Assembly: GCF_026745355.1 (NCBI RefSeq)
Contig: NC_079209.1
Location: forward strand, 21,049,571 to 21,113,570
Source: Beta vulgaris subsp. vulgaris
Taxonomy: Eukaryota > Streptophyta > Magnoliopsida > Caryophyllales > Amaranthaceae
Direction of reading: 5' to 3'
DNA: 64,000 nucleotides
Shown here: positions 1-11,884 of the stretch, one piece after another
Numbering within the stretch: position 1 is the stretch's first letter
How the letters are laid out: each line of letters opens with the position of its first letter
The notes under the pieces: model-generated
What the model was told of the DNA's origin: nothing
The model's database searches: none
Seen by the model: the letters and a program-made list of their open reading frames with translations, nothing else
Position numbers and translations under genes: made by a program

Positions 1-1231
1 CTGGAGGGTGTCCAACCGTCTGCGTATCGAGTGGAGTCGAACAAGATCCTTGCTGATGATGTGATAATCCCACTTCCTACACCGGGGATCGTGATCAGAA
101 ACCGCTAGACTATCTCTCTGAGGCCGAAAACATGGGAAGTACTCGTATATATAAGCCTGCAAAATTGTGAGACACCCAACAATCTGTTTGGCCGACTGCC
201 TACTCGCAACTCCTAGCTGACGATATAGAAAGGCCAAATTAAAGTTGCTGATCCCCATGAATAAGTATGTACTGAATCAAGGTCATCCAACTCTATGATG
301 TTCTACGGAGCGATCCTGATACCACTCTTGTCAGTGAACAATGTACATCCAAGTGTGATGAGCAAAAAAGCGTGGATCTTCACAGCAGCGGGACGATCAG
401 CACGCCTGCATCTGTCAAAGATCTCGCTAACAGTAACGCCACCGTTTTTCCAAATAGGTGCCGGGTCCTTAAGTAGCTCATCACGAGTAACCTGGAGTAG
501 CTCCTCAAAAAAAAAACATTCAACTAATCAAATCACCCCTCACTGTCCGACCATCAACAAGAACTTGTATAATCTGTCAAACATCATGCAATATGATCGT
601 CGTCTCCCCGAGTGGCAAGTGGAACGTGTTCGTGTCGGGTTGCCAACATTCTATAAACGCTAACATCAATGGGAAGTCCAAGTGCGAATACATGATGAGC
701 GGGGGATGGGCAATACAAGATACATGTATACGATGCTGCGACTGGGGATCGAGGTTCCAGTTCTTCAAAGTATCAAGCGCACCAGCACGACTATGGGACA
801 TCATTACTGTAGCAGCATGCGGGTCATCATAGATAAATGCACTGAGGTGAGCCGAAAAACTCGAAACCACACTGTCGTCTAGAGGTCCGCCAGGCGTAGA
901 CTCCCTAATTAACCAGGAAGTATCAACAGCAGATCTGGCCCTGCTCAAAGTCCGACTACGTGTGGAACTTGATGATTTTGAAACGAACCTCCCTCCTCTG
1001 CCCCTTCCTCACAGTCACACGGGAAGTGGCTTCCTCTGCAGCACCACTCATGGCGTTCTCCAACTTCTCCTCATCCTGGGTATCCAACCCCGGACTATGA
1101 GGCGCATCCTGTGGAATAGGTTACAGCCTCACGTGCCCTTCTGCCCTCGCCCTCCTACTCGAGGCATTGACACCACGAGATTGAGTGTGTCGGGGCCTAA
1201 ATCCCTCAAGACCCACACTCTCGTTGCCTAA
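1..1231 (-). pseudogene. Plant mobile domain (MAIN-like) gene, broken, 3' end outside the window
   Basis: Minus-strand translation gives the plant mobile domain (aminotransferase-like) pattern. A stretch ending WQPDTNTFHLPLGE at about 577-640 is followed, in shifting frames, by WGSAT near 250 and by LTILQAYIYEYFPCFRP at about 130-180. Both are hallmark segments of the domain. The family is nuclear in plants (MAIN, MAIL1) and is also common inside Mutator-like elements. In-frame stops occur just after LHDV (577-579) and in the next 60 bases, and the frame changes near 240, so it is not functional as it stands. A basic, low-complexity N-terminal leader lies at 850-1231. No terminal repeats or target duplication are visible, so a host or transposon origin cannot be decided. 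The domain call is firm; the gene limits are not. Confidence 0.7.
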
Positions 1232-1375
1232 AGCCCTCGACTGAGCATAATTTTCAATTTTTAAAATTAGTCACTATTTAATGATTATTTATACTATTTA
1301 ATAGTCATTGTAGCACATTCATCGTTAATTCAATTATTAACATTGATATAACATGCTAATTTCACAAAATTAGTA

Positions 1376-1690
1376 CTACCCCCGTTTTCTAAAGATTTTC
1401 CTTGTTACTGTTCCTTCAGATACCAAGGAGGATCCATTTGTGTGAGGTGTGAAGTGGGTAAAGTAGGAGAGAGAAATGAGTTAAGATAAATAAACAAATA
1501 AAAAGGGGTTAAAGTAGGAGAGAAAAAGTGAGTAAAATTGAATTAATAATGTAATGGTGGACCATATGATAGGGACATGAGAGGGTAAAAAGGGGGGAAA
1601 ATTCCAAATAAGAAATAAAGTAAAAGAGGGAAGATCTTTTGTAAACGCACTTAAACAGAAGGAGGGAAGATCTTTAGGAAACGGAGGTAG
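1376..1690. mobile_element. Stowaway-type MITE (315 bp)
   Basis: The element starts CTACCCCCGTTTTCTAAAGA and ends with the near-complement, finishing in CGGAGGTAG. TA dinucleotides flank it at 1374-1375 and 1691-1692. The inverted ends match over about 26 bases with a few mismatches. No coding capacity is present. These features define Tc1/mariner-derived Stowaway MITEs. Confidence 0.85.
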
Positions 1691-2180
1691 TAACATACTT
1701 CATCTAATTAATATAATTATCCATTAATAACATAGTACATTTAATTAATATAATTATAAAATTATTAACATATTACATTTAATAAAATTATTAACATATT
1801 ACATTTAACTAATACATCTTATAATTTAACTAATACATCTTATATGTTAATACATATTAATTATTAACATATTACATTAACATATATAAAATTTAACGAA
1901 TTATAAAATCATTACCATACTACATCTAACGAATACATCTAATAATTTAACTAATTACATTTAACATACTACATCTAATTATTATATTAAAATTCTAACA
2001 TAGTAATTAACATGTTAATATTACTAAATATTTGAAATTTCAAAAAAACATGTAACAAAGAATTACAAAAAAAAAAAACACATAATAATTACTAAATATT
2101 CAAAATTAAATAAAACATGTAATAATTTTTTTTTAAATAAAACGCATGCAACAGAAAACAACAATGCATAACCAAAAAAA
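1691..2180. repeat. AT-rich spacer with short degenerate repeats
   Basis: Almost pure A/T sequence with many degenerate copies of a phrase like AACATATTACATTTAA. No gene, RNA or element end was recognised. Confidence 0.6.
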
Positions 2181-2189
2181 TTCAAAATT

Positions 2190-2830
2190 CAAATGCTAGG
2201 AAACGAACCACTTTTTCGGTTTCTCCACCGAGGAAACGAATTCCGTTTCCTCCATGGAAGAAACGAAGTAGATCTAAAAAATTCGTTTCCTCGTCAGCCA
2301 AGGAAACGAAAATTACAAAGAAACAGCCGGCGGTGATGGGCTCCTTTTCCGGTGAAATTACAAAGCAAATAATGGAAAAGATTCATTACCTGGCTTGAGG
2401 ATTCTCCAACTTCTTTCACCTTCTTTCTTGGACTCATGCTCCTCGCTAGCATCCCGTCGGTGGTGGTGGTTGAGGGGTGTTCATGGTTAACCAGATCTCC
2501 TTGCAAGGGTGGTGGTGGAGGTGGCAGTGTTCCGGCAATTATATTGGTGGTGGCGGCGGTGGTGCGGTGGTGCGGTGGTTGTGATGGTGGTGGTTGCGGT
2601 TGTAGTGGTGGTTTGTTGGGAGGTTGGAGTGAGGTGAGAGAGAATAGTGAGTGTGAGTGAGAGTGAGAGTGAAGAGTGGAGGGGTGGTATAAGTAAGGGT
2701 AGTTTAGGAATGTAGTGAGTCAAATACGGATGATTTTTAGTATTATACGGGCGGTAAATAGTAACCCCTTTATATAGATCGATGACTATGGTAACAATCC
2801 AACTATCCAACTTTGCTCGACCAAAAGTAT
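2190..2830. repeat. Low-complexity block: CGTTTCCTC motifs, GGT/GGTGGT tract, GAGTGA microsatellite
   Basis: Five or more copies of AGGAAACGAA or its complement lie at 2198-2310. A GGTGGTGG tract follows at 2456-2625 and a GAGTGAGTGTGAG tract at 2630-2680. Open frames on both strands are composition artefacts (poly-Gly/Thr). No gene is supported. Confidence 0.5.
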
Positions 2831-3045
2831 CCATTACGCATGATTTGAGTAAAGTTGGTTGGAAAATTCGGTCGTTACATTAGGATTTGACTGAAATCAT
2901 TTTCCATAATAATGATTTTACTAGGTTTTGATATTTTATATATTAACTTGTATTATCACTTTACAGCTGATTTATTTTACTTACAACATTGCTTTAAATA
3001 CATATAAGTTCATATTATTTGAGTTCAGGGCCAATAAAATTAAAA

Positions 3046-3345
3046 TCTCGTTTGGTTACCGTTGGAATTTAATTCTCATGGAAAGTCTTAAATAATTCCC
3101 TTGTCTATTTCCTAGAAAATAGCTTTTGGTGTTTGGTTGAGCATAGGAATTTGTAATTGACACAGAAATTTCTAATCACCAGGGGGTTGGTGATTAATTT
3201 CCTACACTTCAAAGGAATTTCCATTTCCTTTGAAATTCTATTTCCCATGAATTCTCTATTTCTTGCATACCAAACAACTATCATATTTTGTACTTCCTAA
3301 GAAATCCAAATTCCAGTGGAATTTGAGGTGAAGCAAACGACCTCA
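3046..3345. mobile_element. Possible MITE with TCGTTTGGTT / AAGCAAACGA ends
   Basis: The start TCGTTTGGTTACC is imperfectly mirrored by GGTGAAGCAAACGA at the right. Inner segments GTTGGAATTTAATTC and CCAGTGGAATTTG also partly mirror each other. About 300 bp and non-coding. The target duplication is not clear, so the family is not assigned. Confidence 0.3.
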
Positions 3346-3362
3346 ATTTATTACATACGAAG

Positions 3363-3763
3363 ACTTCTATGCATGCGATGCGTGCGTCGATTGTTTGGGT
3401 CTATTCTTAATAAATTTCATCATAATATAATTATAGAAGTGCGATTTATGATTATTGTTATACAAACTACTGTTATCTACAAAGTTTTTAGAAAAATTGA
3501 GATAAACATTTAGATGTAAAGTTTTATAGTCAAATTAAATTTGTAATTTCTTTCATTGAGTAACCATTTTTCTCATTATGTCAAGTTACGTTGTTAATGT
3601 TTATTTAGTTTATTATTGGAATTTTTGATCGATCTTTAAATTAGGAAAGGATATAATTGTACAAAATATGAATATCCAATTAAATATATTTATTTAGCTA
3701 AGGATAAAAAAGAAATTTCATTGGGGGATACCATAGCTCCCCTCTTGACTTATATAATAAAGA
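3363..3763 (-). mobile_element. Degenerate non-autonomous Helitron-like element
   Basis: On the minus strand the 5' end TCTTTATTATATAAGTC follows an A, as in Helitrons. The other end keeps a palindromic GCATGCGATGCGTGC hairpin like the one in the Helitron at 3948-5039, but the CTAG terminus is replaced by GAAG. It looks like a decayed relative of that neighbour. Confidence 0.35.
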
Positions 3764-3947
3764 TATATAACTAATAAGTTCAGATTAGTTAAAATTAAGG
3801 CAAATCATTCAAATAGCTTGAAATTGTTAGAATAACATATGTAAATATTATGTCAATATTTTAGGATAGGATGTAATCCTTGTATTTAGGTAACTATATA
3901 ATAGTTTCCTTGTTTATAGCCTAGATTGACTCTTAGTCTTAAGTATA

Positions 3948-5039
3948 CTAGTTTTTTATGCACGCTATGCGTGAAACAACATTTTGACAATAACTATTCA
4001 TCGGTTTTATAACAAATTAAAAAAAAAAGTTCTTGGTATAGGCTTTATACTTTAAATATGCATGTTATAGTTTAAGCGTAAAATATTAGCCTGCAGTACA
4101 TAAAAATTATATTTCGAAATTTAGTATACAGACAAAAAGTTGCATTCGTATTTATGTTAATACAATACGTGTGTATTTATATCGCTATTAGTGTCATATC
4201 TTGCTATTAGCAATTTTCAAATTAATAACTCCATCTTGAAAAAATAATAACCATATAACAATGTTTCATAAATCTTAAAAAGAAATGCATCTTTTTCTCT
4301 TAGTACACGTTCAATAACCATATAATGTTTCATATTAATTTTAGAAAGAGAAGTCCACGACTTTGTAATCTGTACAAATACACATACACATCAAAAATTA
4401 TCCAAACTCACGCTAAATTCATTCATTACGTTCTTTTTGTAAGAGATTTCATTCTTCAACTTTTTTCCACCCTTCTTTCCTTTTTCTTCTTAAGTGCACA
4501 ATTTTTCAAGCTTCAATTTTCTTTTGAAGAATCTAAGCTTCAAATTTTAGTTTCTTACTAATTTTCTTTTTGCTAATTTTCCTTGATTATAGAAACTGGA
4601 TAGTCCACAAATTTCTGAAAATTAACCTTTTTGAGCTCTGTGCTTGCTCCCAAAGCTTCCATATTTTTTTTCGCAGGAAATTTAGCTTTGACTTTTGCAC
4701 TTCAAAGGCTACAAAATTCACACTATTTTTCATTTTTCTGGGTTTGAATATGAGTTGTCTCTGTTATGAGAATGTCATGTATTTTTGTTATTGCCTGTGG
4801 TATTAATTTTTGGTATATGAATTTTTTTTTAGTTTATTGGATGTGAATTTAATTTGATTGAATCGTTTTTATTGGCAAGTTTATGTGATTTACCGTTATA
4901 TGAGTTGATTGGATTTAATAGAGATTTGATTAAATTATTTTTTGGCAAGTTTATGGATTTAATGAGTTGTTGTTGAGGGGTGAATATGTAAATTGATATG
5001 AGGACACCGTTGCTCTTCCCTTCGCTTATATAATAGAGA
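3948..5039 (-). mobile_element. Non-autonomous Helitron (1.09 kb)
   Basis: On the minus strand it begins TCTCTATTATATAAG directly after an A and ends in a short hairpin (CACGC-ATA-GCGTG) followed by a few bases and CTAG, directly before a T. This A|TC...CTAG|T arrangement with a subterminal hairpin and no target duplication is the Helitron signature. No Rep/helicase frame is present, so it would depend on an autonomous relative. Confidence 0.75.
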
Positions 5040-5100
5040 TAAACTAATTATGATAATGAAATTGACTCTTAGCCTAGAATATTGACATAATATTTACATA

Positions 5101-5191
5101 CTTCCTCCGTTCCATAATAAGTGAAACACTTCTCTAAAAAAGCTCTCACATAAAAGAGAGAAGTGTTTCACTTATTATGGAACGGAGGAAG
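5101..5191. mobile_element. Stowaway MITE folding as a near-perfect 91-bp hairpin
   Basis: CTTCCTCCGTTCCATAATAA at the left is exactly mirrored by TTATTATGGAACGGAGGAAG at the right. The arms are about 36 bases with a short loop, and TA flanks both sides (5099-5100, 5192-5193). It has inserted into a segment that, without it, resembles the sequence at 3827-3865 in inverse orientation. Confidence 0.85.
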
Positions 5192-5404
5192 TATATTATT
5201 CTAACATAAATAAGTGAAATTTATCAAATAGAACTCAACTTAAAGTGATTGTGAAATTTTTGGTACATGCATAGTGATAAAGGGGAAACTTTTAATAAAT
5301 GTCATATATATATTTATATAATAACTTAAGAAAAACAAATGTCATGTTGCCACATGTACTCTCCCCTCCTCCACACAATGAGACATTAAACAATAAAAAT
5401 GTGT

Positions 5405-5478
5405 GTTTCAAGACTCAAACCTCGAACGTCTCATTGATAATGCTAAAGCATTAACCAACTACACTACAATACTTGGTC
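5405..5478 (-). mobile_element. tRNA-related SINE head (A and B boxes)
   Basis: On the minus strand TGTAGTGTAGTTGGTTAATGC (A-box-like) lies about 30 bases before GAGGTTTGAGTC (B-box-like), the spacing of a Pol III promoter in a tRNA-derived SINE. The region does not fold as a complete tRNA by eye. The tail and target duplication were not located, so the element limits are unknown. Confidence 0.45.
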
Positions 5479-5914
5479 TTTTTTGGGGGGGAAAATCACT
5501 CAAAGGCAAGATAGAATTTCTATTTTTTGACGCTTCAAATGCATGTTGGTAAATAACCAAGGACGTATTGCTCGAAACACGAACTAGTTTTCTCGGAAAA
5601 GTTGAATGATATTAGGAAATAGATGCAAATATAATAATATAAAAAAATAAACAAAAAGCGTTGCAAGTACATCATATAGTATTAATTCCTGATTATTTAT
5701 GCAATCAAATGTGATAAATGGAATCTAATTCTGCACACCATTACCTACACTCACAAGTCACAATTTTGAATCACAACAAAAGAAGCTAGACTTCCACAAA
5801 TTAATAAAAAAAACCATATTAATCATATGAACATAGCATAAACGAATATGTGTACTATGGTTGAATATAAAAGGAATTGACGGTGTTAATCAAGTTTTTA
5901 GCATAATCTAGGCT

Positions 5915-7762
5915 CTAGTTGCCTCTCTTGATAGCTCCATGAATGGCTCCAATGTACAAAAGCATTGTTCCGCTTAGGATAATGATGAATGCTTCCAATG
6001 TTTTCTGCATTTAAGAAAATACAGATAAATAAATAACATAAATTCTTGGATTTAACTATTACACCATAATTTATGGGGTAACAACCTATAAATCACCGCT
6101 TCTTTTGTTAAAAAAACTCAAATAACATGAAATCATGACAAAAAATGACATCAAATTTATGTCATTATTTGTGTAGTTCATGCCATTTTTGTTGGAGTTC
6201 GTATTAGATTCATGACATGAAATAAGTTATGGTGTAACATATTACATCCAAAACGCACTTCCAGAATAAATGTGCTCAACTATTTACCAAAAACAAAAAA
6301 AAGGCAGGGGTATAAACAAGAGATAAAGTTTAATAATATAGTGTAACACTGGAGTAACATCTAATGCCTGATTATAACTTATTACAAATTCTTGTTACCT
6401 AAAACTTATATTAAAAAAAAAAAAAGCATTGTAGGCAGAATGATTTACCAAGCGATGACTGTCAGTGTGGAGCCTGATGTGTTTAGAAGCAAAGCTGCAT
6501 AAGAAAGAAATACAATGTTAATCATCAAATTCAAAAGAATGATGATACGCGAATCCTCTCTACTACTGGATGTGGCTTATAATTTATAAATATGTGTTAA
6601 GCAAAACTAGTGATTGTGTACTCAGTATATAACAAATATTGGATCTTGACAAACAAACAAATCATGAAAATCCGTTTCTCCTTTAAGCTCTTTTTTTCTT
6701 AATTCATTAAAGTAAACTTCCACATAAAATTTAGTTAAGATCAGTAAAATTAAGTTACAAATCATGGAAATATATTTCTCTTTAAGCTCTATTCTTCTTA
6801 ACTCATTAATTAAAGTAAACTTTCAGAAAAAATAAGTTAAGATCAGTAAAATTAAGTTCACAGGAAAACTAATAAATTTGTCTCGACTCTCGAGTGTATC
6901 TTGTATGTCTCCTATCAGCATCAAATACGTGTCGAAACAATAAACATGGCAGTAAAGAGTGGATAAAGAAGTAAAAGTAGAGGAGTTACCCCAAGGCAAG
7001 CATAGTAAGACTCCAAGCGATAGCCCCAGCAGCAGCCGCGGCAGGTAAGCTATCAGGACCCCAATATGCAACGTGGTTTAGCCCAAACAAGCAAGATACT
7101 GCCCCAACTGCTCCCGCTATTAGCGAGAATATTACGAAATATACAGTTGCCGCATTTTGTCCTCCACCAACTATTGCCACACACGTATAAGAAAGGAAAA
7201 AACGTGTTATTTGCAAACATCATCATTATCAAATTATATATGTTAGCCTACATTTTTATTTTCAGTTGTAGATACTTAGTTGAAGCAATGAAGAGTAATC
7301 ATCCAAAAGGCTTTGAGAGTTAAGAATTTATGATCCCGACTTAAAAAGTTAACCAAAAAGACAAATAATTAAAAATGATAGTAATATCATACAAACATGT
7401 TAGTTATCATATCTCGTTTTTAGATAAATTATAAGTCTTAAGGAAAAAATTTCCAAACTTTTACTTTGTTGTTAGTTGTTACATGAATAATGATGACTAT
7501 AAGTGAATAGATTTTAGTTTATTGTACTATTGATAATGTGATATTTAAAATCATAATATGAAAAATCTAAATATTGATATAGTGGTACAAACGGACCCTA
7601 AGCTACAAACATGAAAATTTATATACTATTTGGTCACTTACCACTTCCATAGTTAATCATCCTGTTCATAGCCCAACCACATATGCCCAACACAACTGCA
7701 TACATGCAGAAGTTGAGGAACAATAAGAAGGATGCTGCTGGTCTTAATTGCTTGTTCACCAT
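5915..7762 (-). CDS. AWPM-19-like (PM19-type) plasma-membrane protein, four coding exons
   Basis: Coding exons on the minus strand are 7762-7642, 7170-6990, 6494-6449 and 6004-5915. Every junction is GT-AG and the phases join into 145 residues ending in TAG. The protein starts MVNKQLRPAASFLLFLN and contains FGLNHVAYWGPDSLPAAAAA, a segment typical of the AWPM-19 family. Four hydrophobic segments lie at about residues 9-31, 49-71, 82-103 and 118-138. AWPM-19 proteins are small ABA- and seed-maturation-associated plasma-membrane proteins; rice OsPM1 has been described as an ABA importer, so transport is possible but not shown here. An intron in the 5' leader (7880-7782, GTAATC...TTTCAG) is likely. 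Length is slightly short for the family (about 150-180). No breaks are seen, so this is the best candidate for a working host gene in the window. Confidence 0.9.
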
Positions 7763-8007
7763 TATTAACTTTTTCTCCTACCTGAAAATAACAGCAAACA
7801 AACAAACAAAAAAACTCTTAACAACTAGAATCTCTAACATATTTATTTGAAGTTCTAACGTGTACTTATTCATTGATTACCTTTGTTCTGTGGGTTGCAG
7901 CTAGTTTAACTCAAATAGGAGCAATGAGACTATGAGAGTATGTATAATAATGTGTGCAATTCTTAGCTTGGTTTTAGTGTGATGGTGGCCTGGGTGTAAA
8001 CACAAAT

Positions 8008-8253
8008 GTCACGTCTATATATAAAGGCACATCTTTAGATTAAGAAGGAAGATAGTATATGCTTTAAATAATGCTTATAATCTTCTTTAATGATTTGGAT
8101 CCTCCTAGAAGCAATTAGGAGATTGACAGGTGATCAAGAAATTGTGGGCAATTTGTAGTGTTATTGTTTTGATCTCAAACTTTCTACAACTGTTTCTTTG
8201 ACTAACGTAAGATGAAGTATTGGCTGCCTTGGGTATATAGGAGATGACGTGTC
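8008..8253 (-). promoter_or_regulatory. Putative PM19-like promoter: TATA box and two ACGT (ABRE-like) motifs
   Basis: On the minus strand a TATATATA box is at 8023-8016, immediately followed by GACGTGAC (8015-8008). A second GACACGTC lies at 8253-8246. ACGTG-core elements are bound by bZIP factors in ABA and seed responses, which fits the family downstream. The transcription start would be expected near 7985-7990, giving a leader interrupted by the intron at 7880-7782. Confidence 0.55.
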
Positions 8254-8601
8254 AAGTTATCTGCTAATTAATCATCCGATTGTAGTCAGTAGTCATTTGA
8301 TTGAAAGTGAGACATTACACTCAGAAATTACAATAATACTGTGGAAATTCTATGTTTCTACCAAGTGAAAAATAATATTACTTATTTTGCTGCAGGATAC
8401 AAAATTGGAAATGAATTTCTACAAGATTTAGAGAATTTATATATATTTAAGTAAAAACTTGTATCGATTTGGTCTATACTAAATGTTATATGAAACTAAT
8501 GCTTCTATACGTAATTTAGGAAGAAAATGTTACTATGTTAAAAAAAACACTACATATAAAAGTAAGAGTAACTATAGATTGTAATGGTTACTAATTACTA
8601 T

Positions 8602-9127
8602 AACAAACAACAACAACAACTAAGCCTTACTCCCAAGGTGATTTGGGATCGGCTAACATGAATCGTCAACTGGAATCGTGATCAGAGGAGATGGCATCGT
8701 CAAGAGTGATAAAAGTTTTTTTTTTTTTTAAAAAACAAGGTTTACACCAAAAAGTGTTTAGAAGAGGTTTTCAGCAAAGGTTTTAATACCAACACAATTG
8801 AGAAAAACAAATAAATGCAGTAATCAGACTCCTTCCTCCACATAGATACTGCCCCTCCACCCACTTCTATCCAACGTCATGCTCTCCTCAATCCCAAGTA
8901 ACCTCATATCACTTTCAATTACCCTTAGCCAAGTCATCTTAGGTCTTCCCCTACCCTTTACAATTTGATTACTCCTCCACTCTTCAATTCTTCTCACCGG
9001 TGCATCTCCTAATCTCCTTTTTACATGACCAAACCATCTTAACCGATTCTCCCTCATCTTTTCTTCAATGGATGCAACTCCAACTTTTTCCCGGATCACT
9101 TCATTTCTTAATTGGTCCTTCCTTGTG
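8602..9127 (-). mobile_element. 5'-truncated LINE (3' end of reverse-transcriptase ORF and tail)
   Basis: Minus-strand translation of 9099-8824 contains RLRWFGHVKRR and a following R..W pattern, typical of the C-terminus of plant LINE-1 polymerases. The 3' region carries CACCTTGGGAGTAAGGCTTA then a (TTG)n tail (8621-8603), the usual end of this family. Homology stops abruptly near 9127, consistent with 5' truncation at insertion. Only about the last 90 codons remain. A target duplication based on TTACTAT is possible but too weak to claim. Confidence 0.8.
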
Positions 9128-9924
9128 AGAAAAATACTATGTGAGAAAAATAGTTACTATATATATTATAAAGTGTAATGATGGCTATATAAAAAAGATT
9201 GTCACTGCGTTAGATAAGGGTAGTTGAATGTAACTTTAGATTATAAAAGATGACTATAAGGGGAAAAATAAAGTCACTAAATTACATGGATGACTTTAGT
9301 CTACACTAATATTAGTGCAGACCAGATCCATACAAAACTAGATCCTTACTTAAAGTTACCTTTTTTCATTTAATGGAAAAGAAACCTTTCTAATTTCTTT
9401 CAGAAAAAAAGGGTACCTTTCTATCATGTCCCACATTGATTTTATTCATTTTAAAATAAAATAATTCCACAATTACTCTAGCAATTTTAGGCTTGGGAAA
9501 AAATAGAAAGTGGTCTCAAAGGAGAGTTAGATTTTAATTTGAAGTTTTCACAATAACCTTTTCTTGTAAAACGCAACACTTATCTTTCTTATAAACAATG
9601 ATTTTAACTCCTTTCTCCCATCAAAAAAAACTCATTTGTCTTAACTTAACTTGTCCTCAATTTTCCTTTTTACTTCTATTATTAATTGCTAATTACATCT
9701 ACTAAATTAGAAATTTTTAAATTTTTAATCAATTTATTTCACTAAATTGAAATTTTAAATTTTTTAAAAAATTTAGTTGAGGGGAAAGTATCTAACAATC
9801 TAACAGTATTGTAAATTCTCACTGTTTTTTTTTGTGTCTTTTTATCTTTTATTTTTTAGTTAATTAGTAGTTATATCCTTTTTATTTATTTTTATTTTTT
9901 TTCGTGTCTCAAGGTTGCCATATA

Positions 9925-10180
9925 CTCCCTCCGTTTCATTTTAATTGTTACATTTTGACAATTTACATTACTCACAAATTGTACTTTGACCCTCGTTTGT
10001 GATTTATACGTGAATAAAAACATAGTCATGTGGGATCTTGTTAGATTCGTCTTAGTATATATTTTATTAATATGTACTTTTTATAATTTTTACAAATACA
10101 AAACTAGAGATATATATTGTCAGAGATTTGCGTTCTGCGTGAAAAATGTACGTGTAACAATTAAAATGAAACTAAGACAG
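9925..10180. mobile_element. Stowaway MITE (256 bp), family A
   Basis: Left end CTCCCTCCGTTTCATTTTAA pairs with a right end containing GTAACAATTAAAATGAAAC. TA flanks it at 9923-9924 and 10181-10182. The outermost right bases have drifted (CTAAGACAG). The interior resembles the inverse of the MITE at 14225-14480. Confidence 0.8.
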
Positions 10181-10214
10181 TAATAAAGATAAAACTTTAT
10201 AAGAGACTTTCGCG

Positions 10215-10400
10215 AGTAGGGGTGTTCAAAAATATCCGATCCGAAAATCCGCCGATCCGATCCGAAATTTCGAATATCCGATCCGATTTTAAGATTTCGG
10301 ATATTTCGGATAGGATATCTGAAAAAAAATCCCGGATTTTCGGATCAGATACAAATCGGGATTTTTAAAAAATGCCAACTACCCGATCCGAAAATACTAG
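10215..10400. repeat. CCGATCCGAA short-motif repeat
   Basis: Begins GGGGTGTTCAAAAATATCCG and continues with irregular copies of ATCCGATCCGAAA and TTTCGGATA on both strands. Such blocks often sit at the ends of plant hAT-like elements, but a matching second end was not found. Confidence 0.5.
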
Positions 10401-11540
10401 CGAGGGAAATCAGAATACTACCAACTTTTCCTTGGCTTTTCCCGTAGAGTTGATTGTGTACAAATCCACAAGAATATACTCAATTTGTCCAATATGTATT
10501 GATGGCAAATCAACCATTTCAAAACTTCCCACGTCATAGATTAGGTTTAATATCATTGTCATCAAATACGACAGGAAGAACTTTTCTAGTTTTATTTTTG
10601 GCGTTGGTGTGCGAAAGATCAATGTAAATTGGGTAGGAATTACTCATATACATAATCCTATGTGCTACGTTACACCTTTTATTGTTTTGGCTGCTTATTT
10701 TGAGGTCAAGTTATTGATCTGTATACATAGATGTTTCTTCTTATCTATCTGGTCTCTTATCAGTGGATACAACTGTCCTAGGTTGTCTAAACCAACAAGT
10801 AAGCCAACAACTCAGCAATACTTTATATTTCAGATTAAGATAATCCTATTATCAAAACCAATATGTATGAAGCATGTGGACTAATTAGAATTGAAGTTTT
10901 ATGCTGATAAGGATTGACTCTTAGTCCTGACAAGAAGAGGCTCAGCCTCGATGTCGTTCGCGCTATTTTTTATTTTTTTCAAATGATGAGAGCAAAGGAT
11001 CTTTAATGAAATAACCTTTTGTAGTTACGTCCAATCTAACTTTGAAGATTAGGTCTAAAAGTAGGAGGAAGGGATAAAAGAAACTCCACCTCCAAAAATC
11101 ACAGTTTGTAAAAGTTTTATCTATTAATACCTTATCTCTATTAGATAAGTAAAGAGGGAAGTAATAGTGTCCCTCTATTAAATTAAAAAAACTAATATGA
11201 ACCCGGTGCATACTAATTAGTGTGCATCCGATCCATATCACGTGCGTTTCATTGTAACGCTTTTCAGTTTTTGGCGCCTCTAGTTTTATCTCTCCTCAGA
11301 TTTTCTCTCTCCTCAGATTTGTTTAGATATTGTCTCGTTTGATTTTCTCTCTTCTCATAACTTCTTCCCACTACTTCGTTTTGTGTTAACTTCTGCATTT
11401 TTTCTCTTAATAATTAAAACTTCTTTGCCCTAAGTTCTTCATTTTCTCTCTCTTCAAGTTCAGTTTTGTGTAATCTTCTCTGCCCTAACTTCTTCATTTT
11501 GAGTTTTGGTTAATCTTCTCGGTTGAATTTTCACTTTAGC
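10401..11540. other. Unassigned spacer, probable leader of the next gene at its right
   Basis: A 70-codon minus-strand frame (10622-10410) and other frames were not recognised and lack conserved motifs. A palindrome, GCATACTAATTAGTGTGC, lies near 11209. From about 11275 the sequence becomes T/C-rich with TTCTCTCTC runs, as in plant 5' leaders, before the ATG at 11542. No promoter can be fixed with confidence. Confidence 0.4.
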
Positions 11541-11884
11541 AATGGGAAAGAAGACGATCGGTAATCGAAATGTTCCAAAACGTAGAGGTTTGCGTTCATC
11601 TCTTGGTGATCGTGCAAAGGTTCCGGAGGTTACTGGAACTTCTCATACTGATGGTATTTATGTTGTTGATTTTTGTTTTTACTATAATTTCTTATAATTT
11701 TTGGAGTTTTGGTGTTTTTTAGTTCAATCCGTCTTTTATTTTTAGGTTGAATTACTCTTCGTTCATTCTTTGTGCGATTTTTATTGTTTGCATGATAAAT
11801 GTATGTTGATTTTTGTTCGATTTTTAGAGTTCTGCTTTTTTTAGGTTTATTTTTGAATTAATATTTTGTAATTGTGTCATTGTT

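Noticed and set aside
2487..2834. 115-codon Thr/Pro-rich minus-strand frame
   Set aside because: Low-complexity complement of a GGT-rich tract; no domain and no splice support.
10410..10622. 70-codon minus-strand frame as a host gene
   Set aside because: No recognised domain, no supporting splice sites, and it lies directly beside a repeat block; left unassigned.
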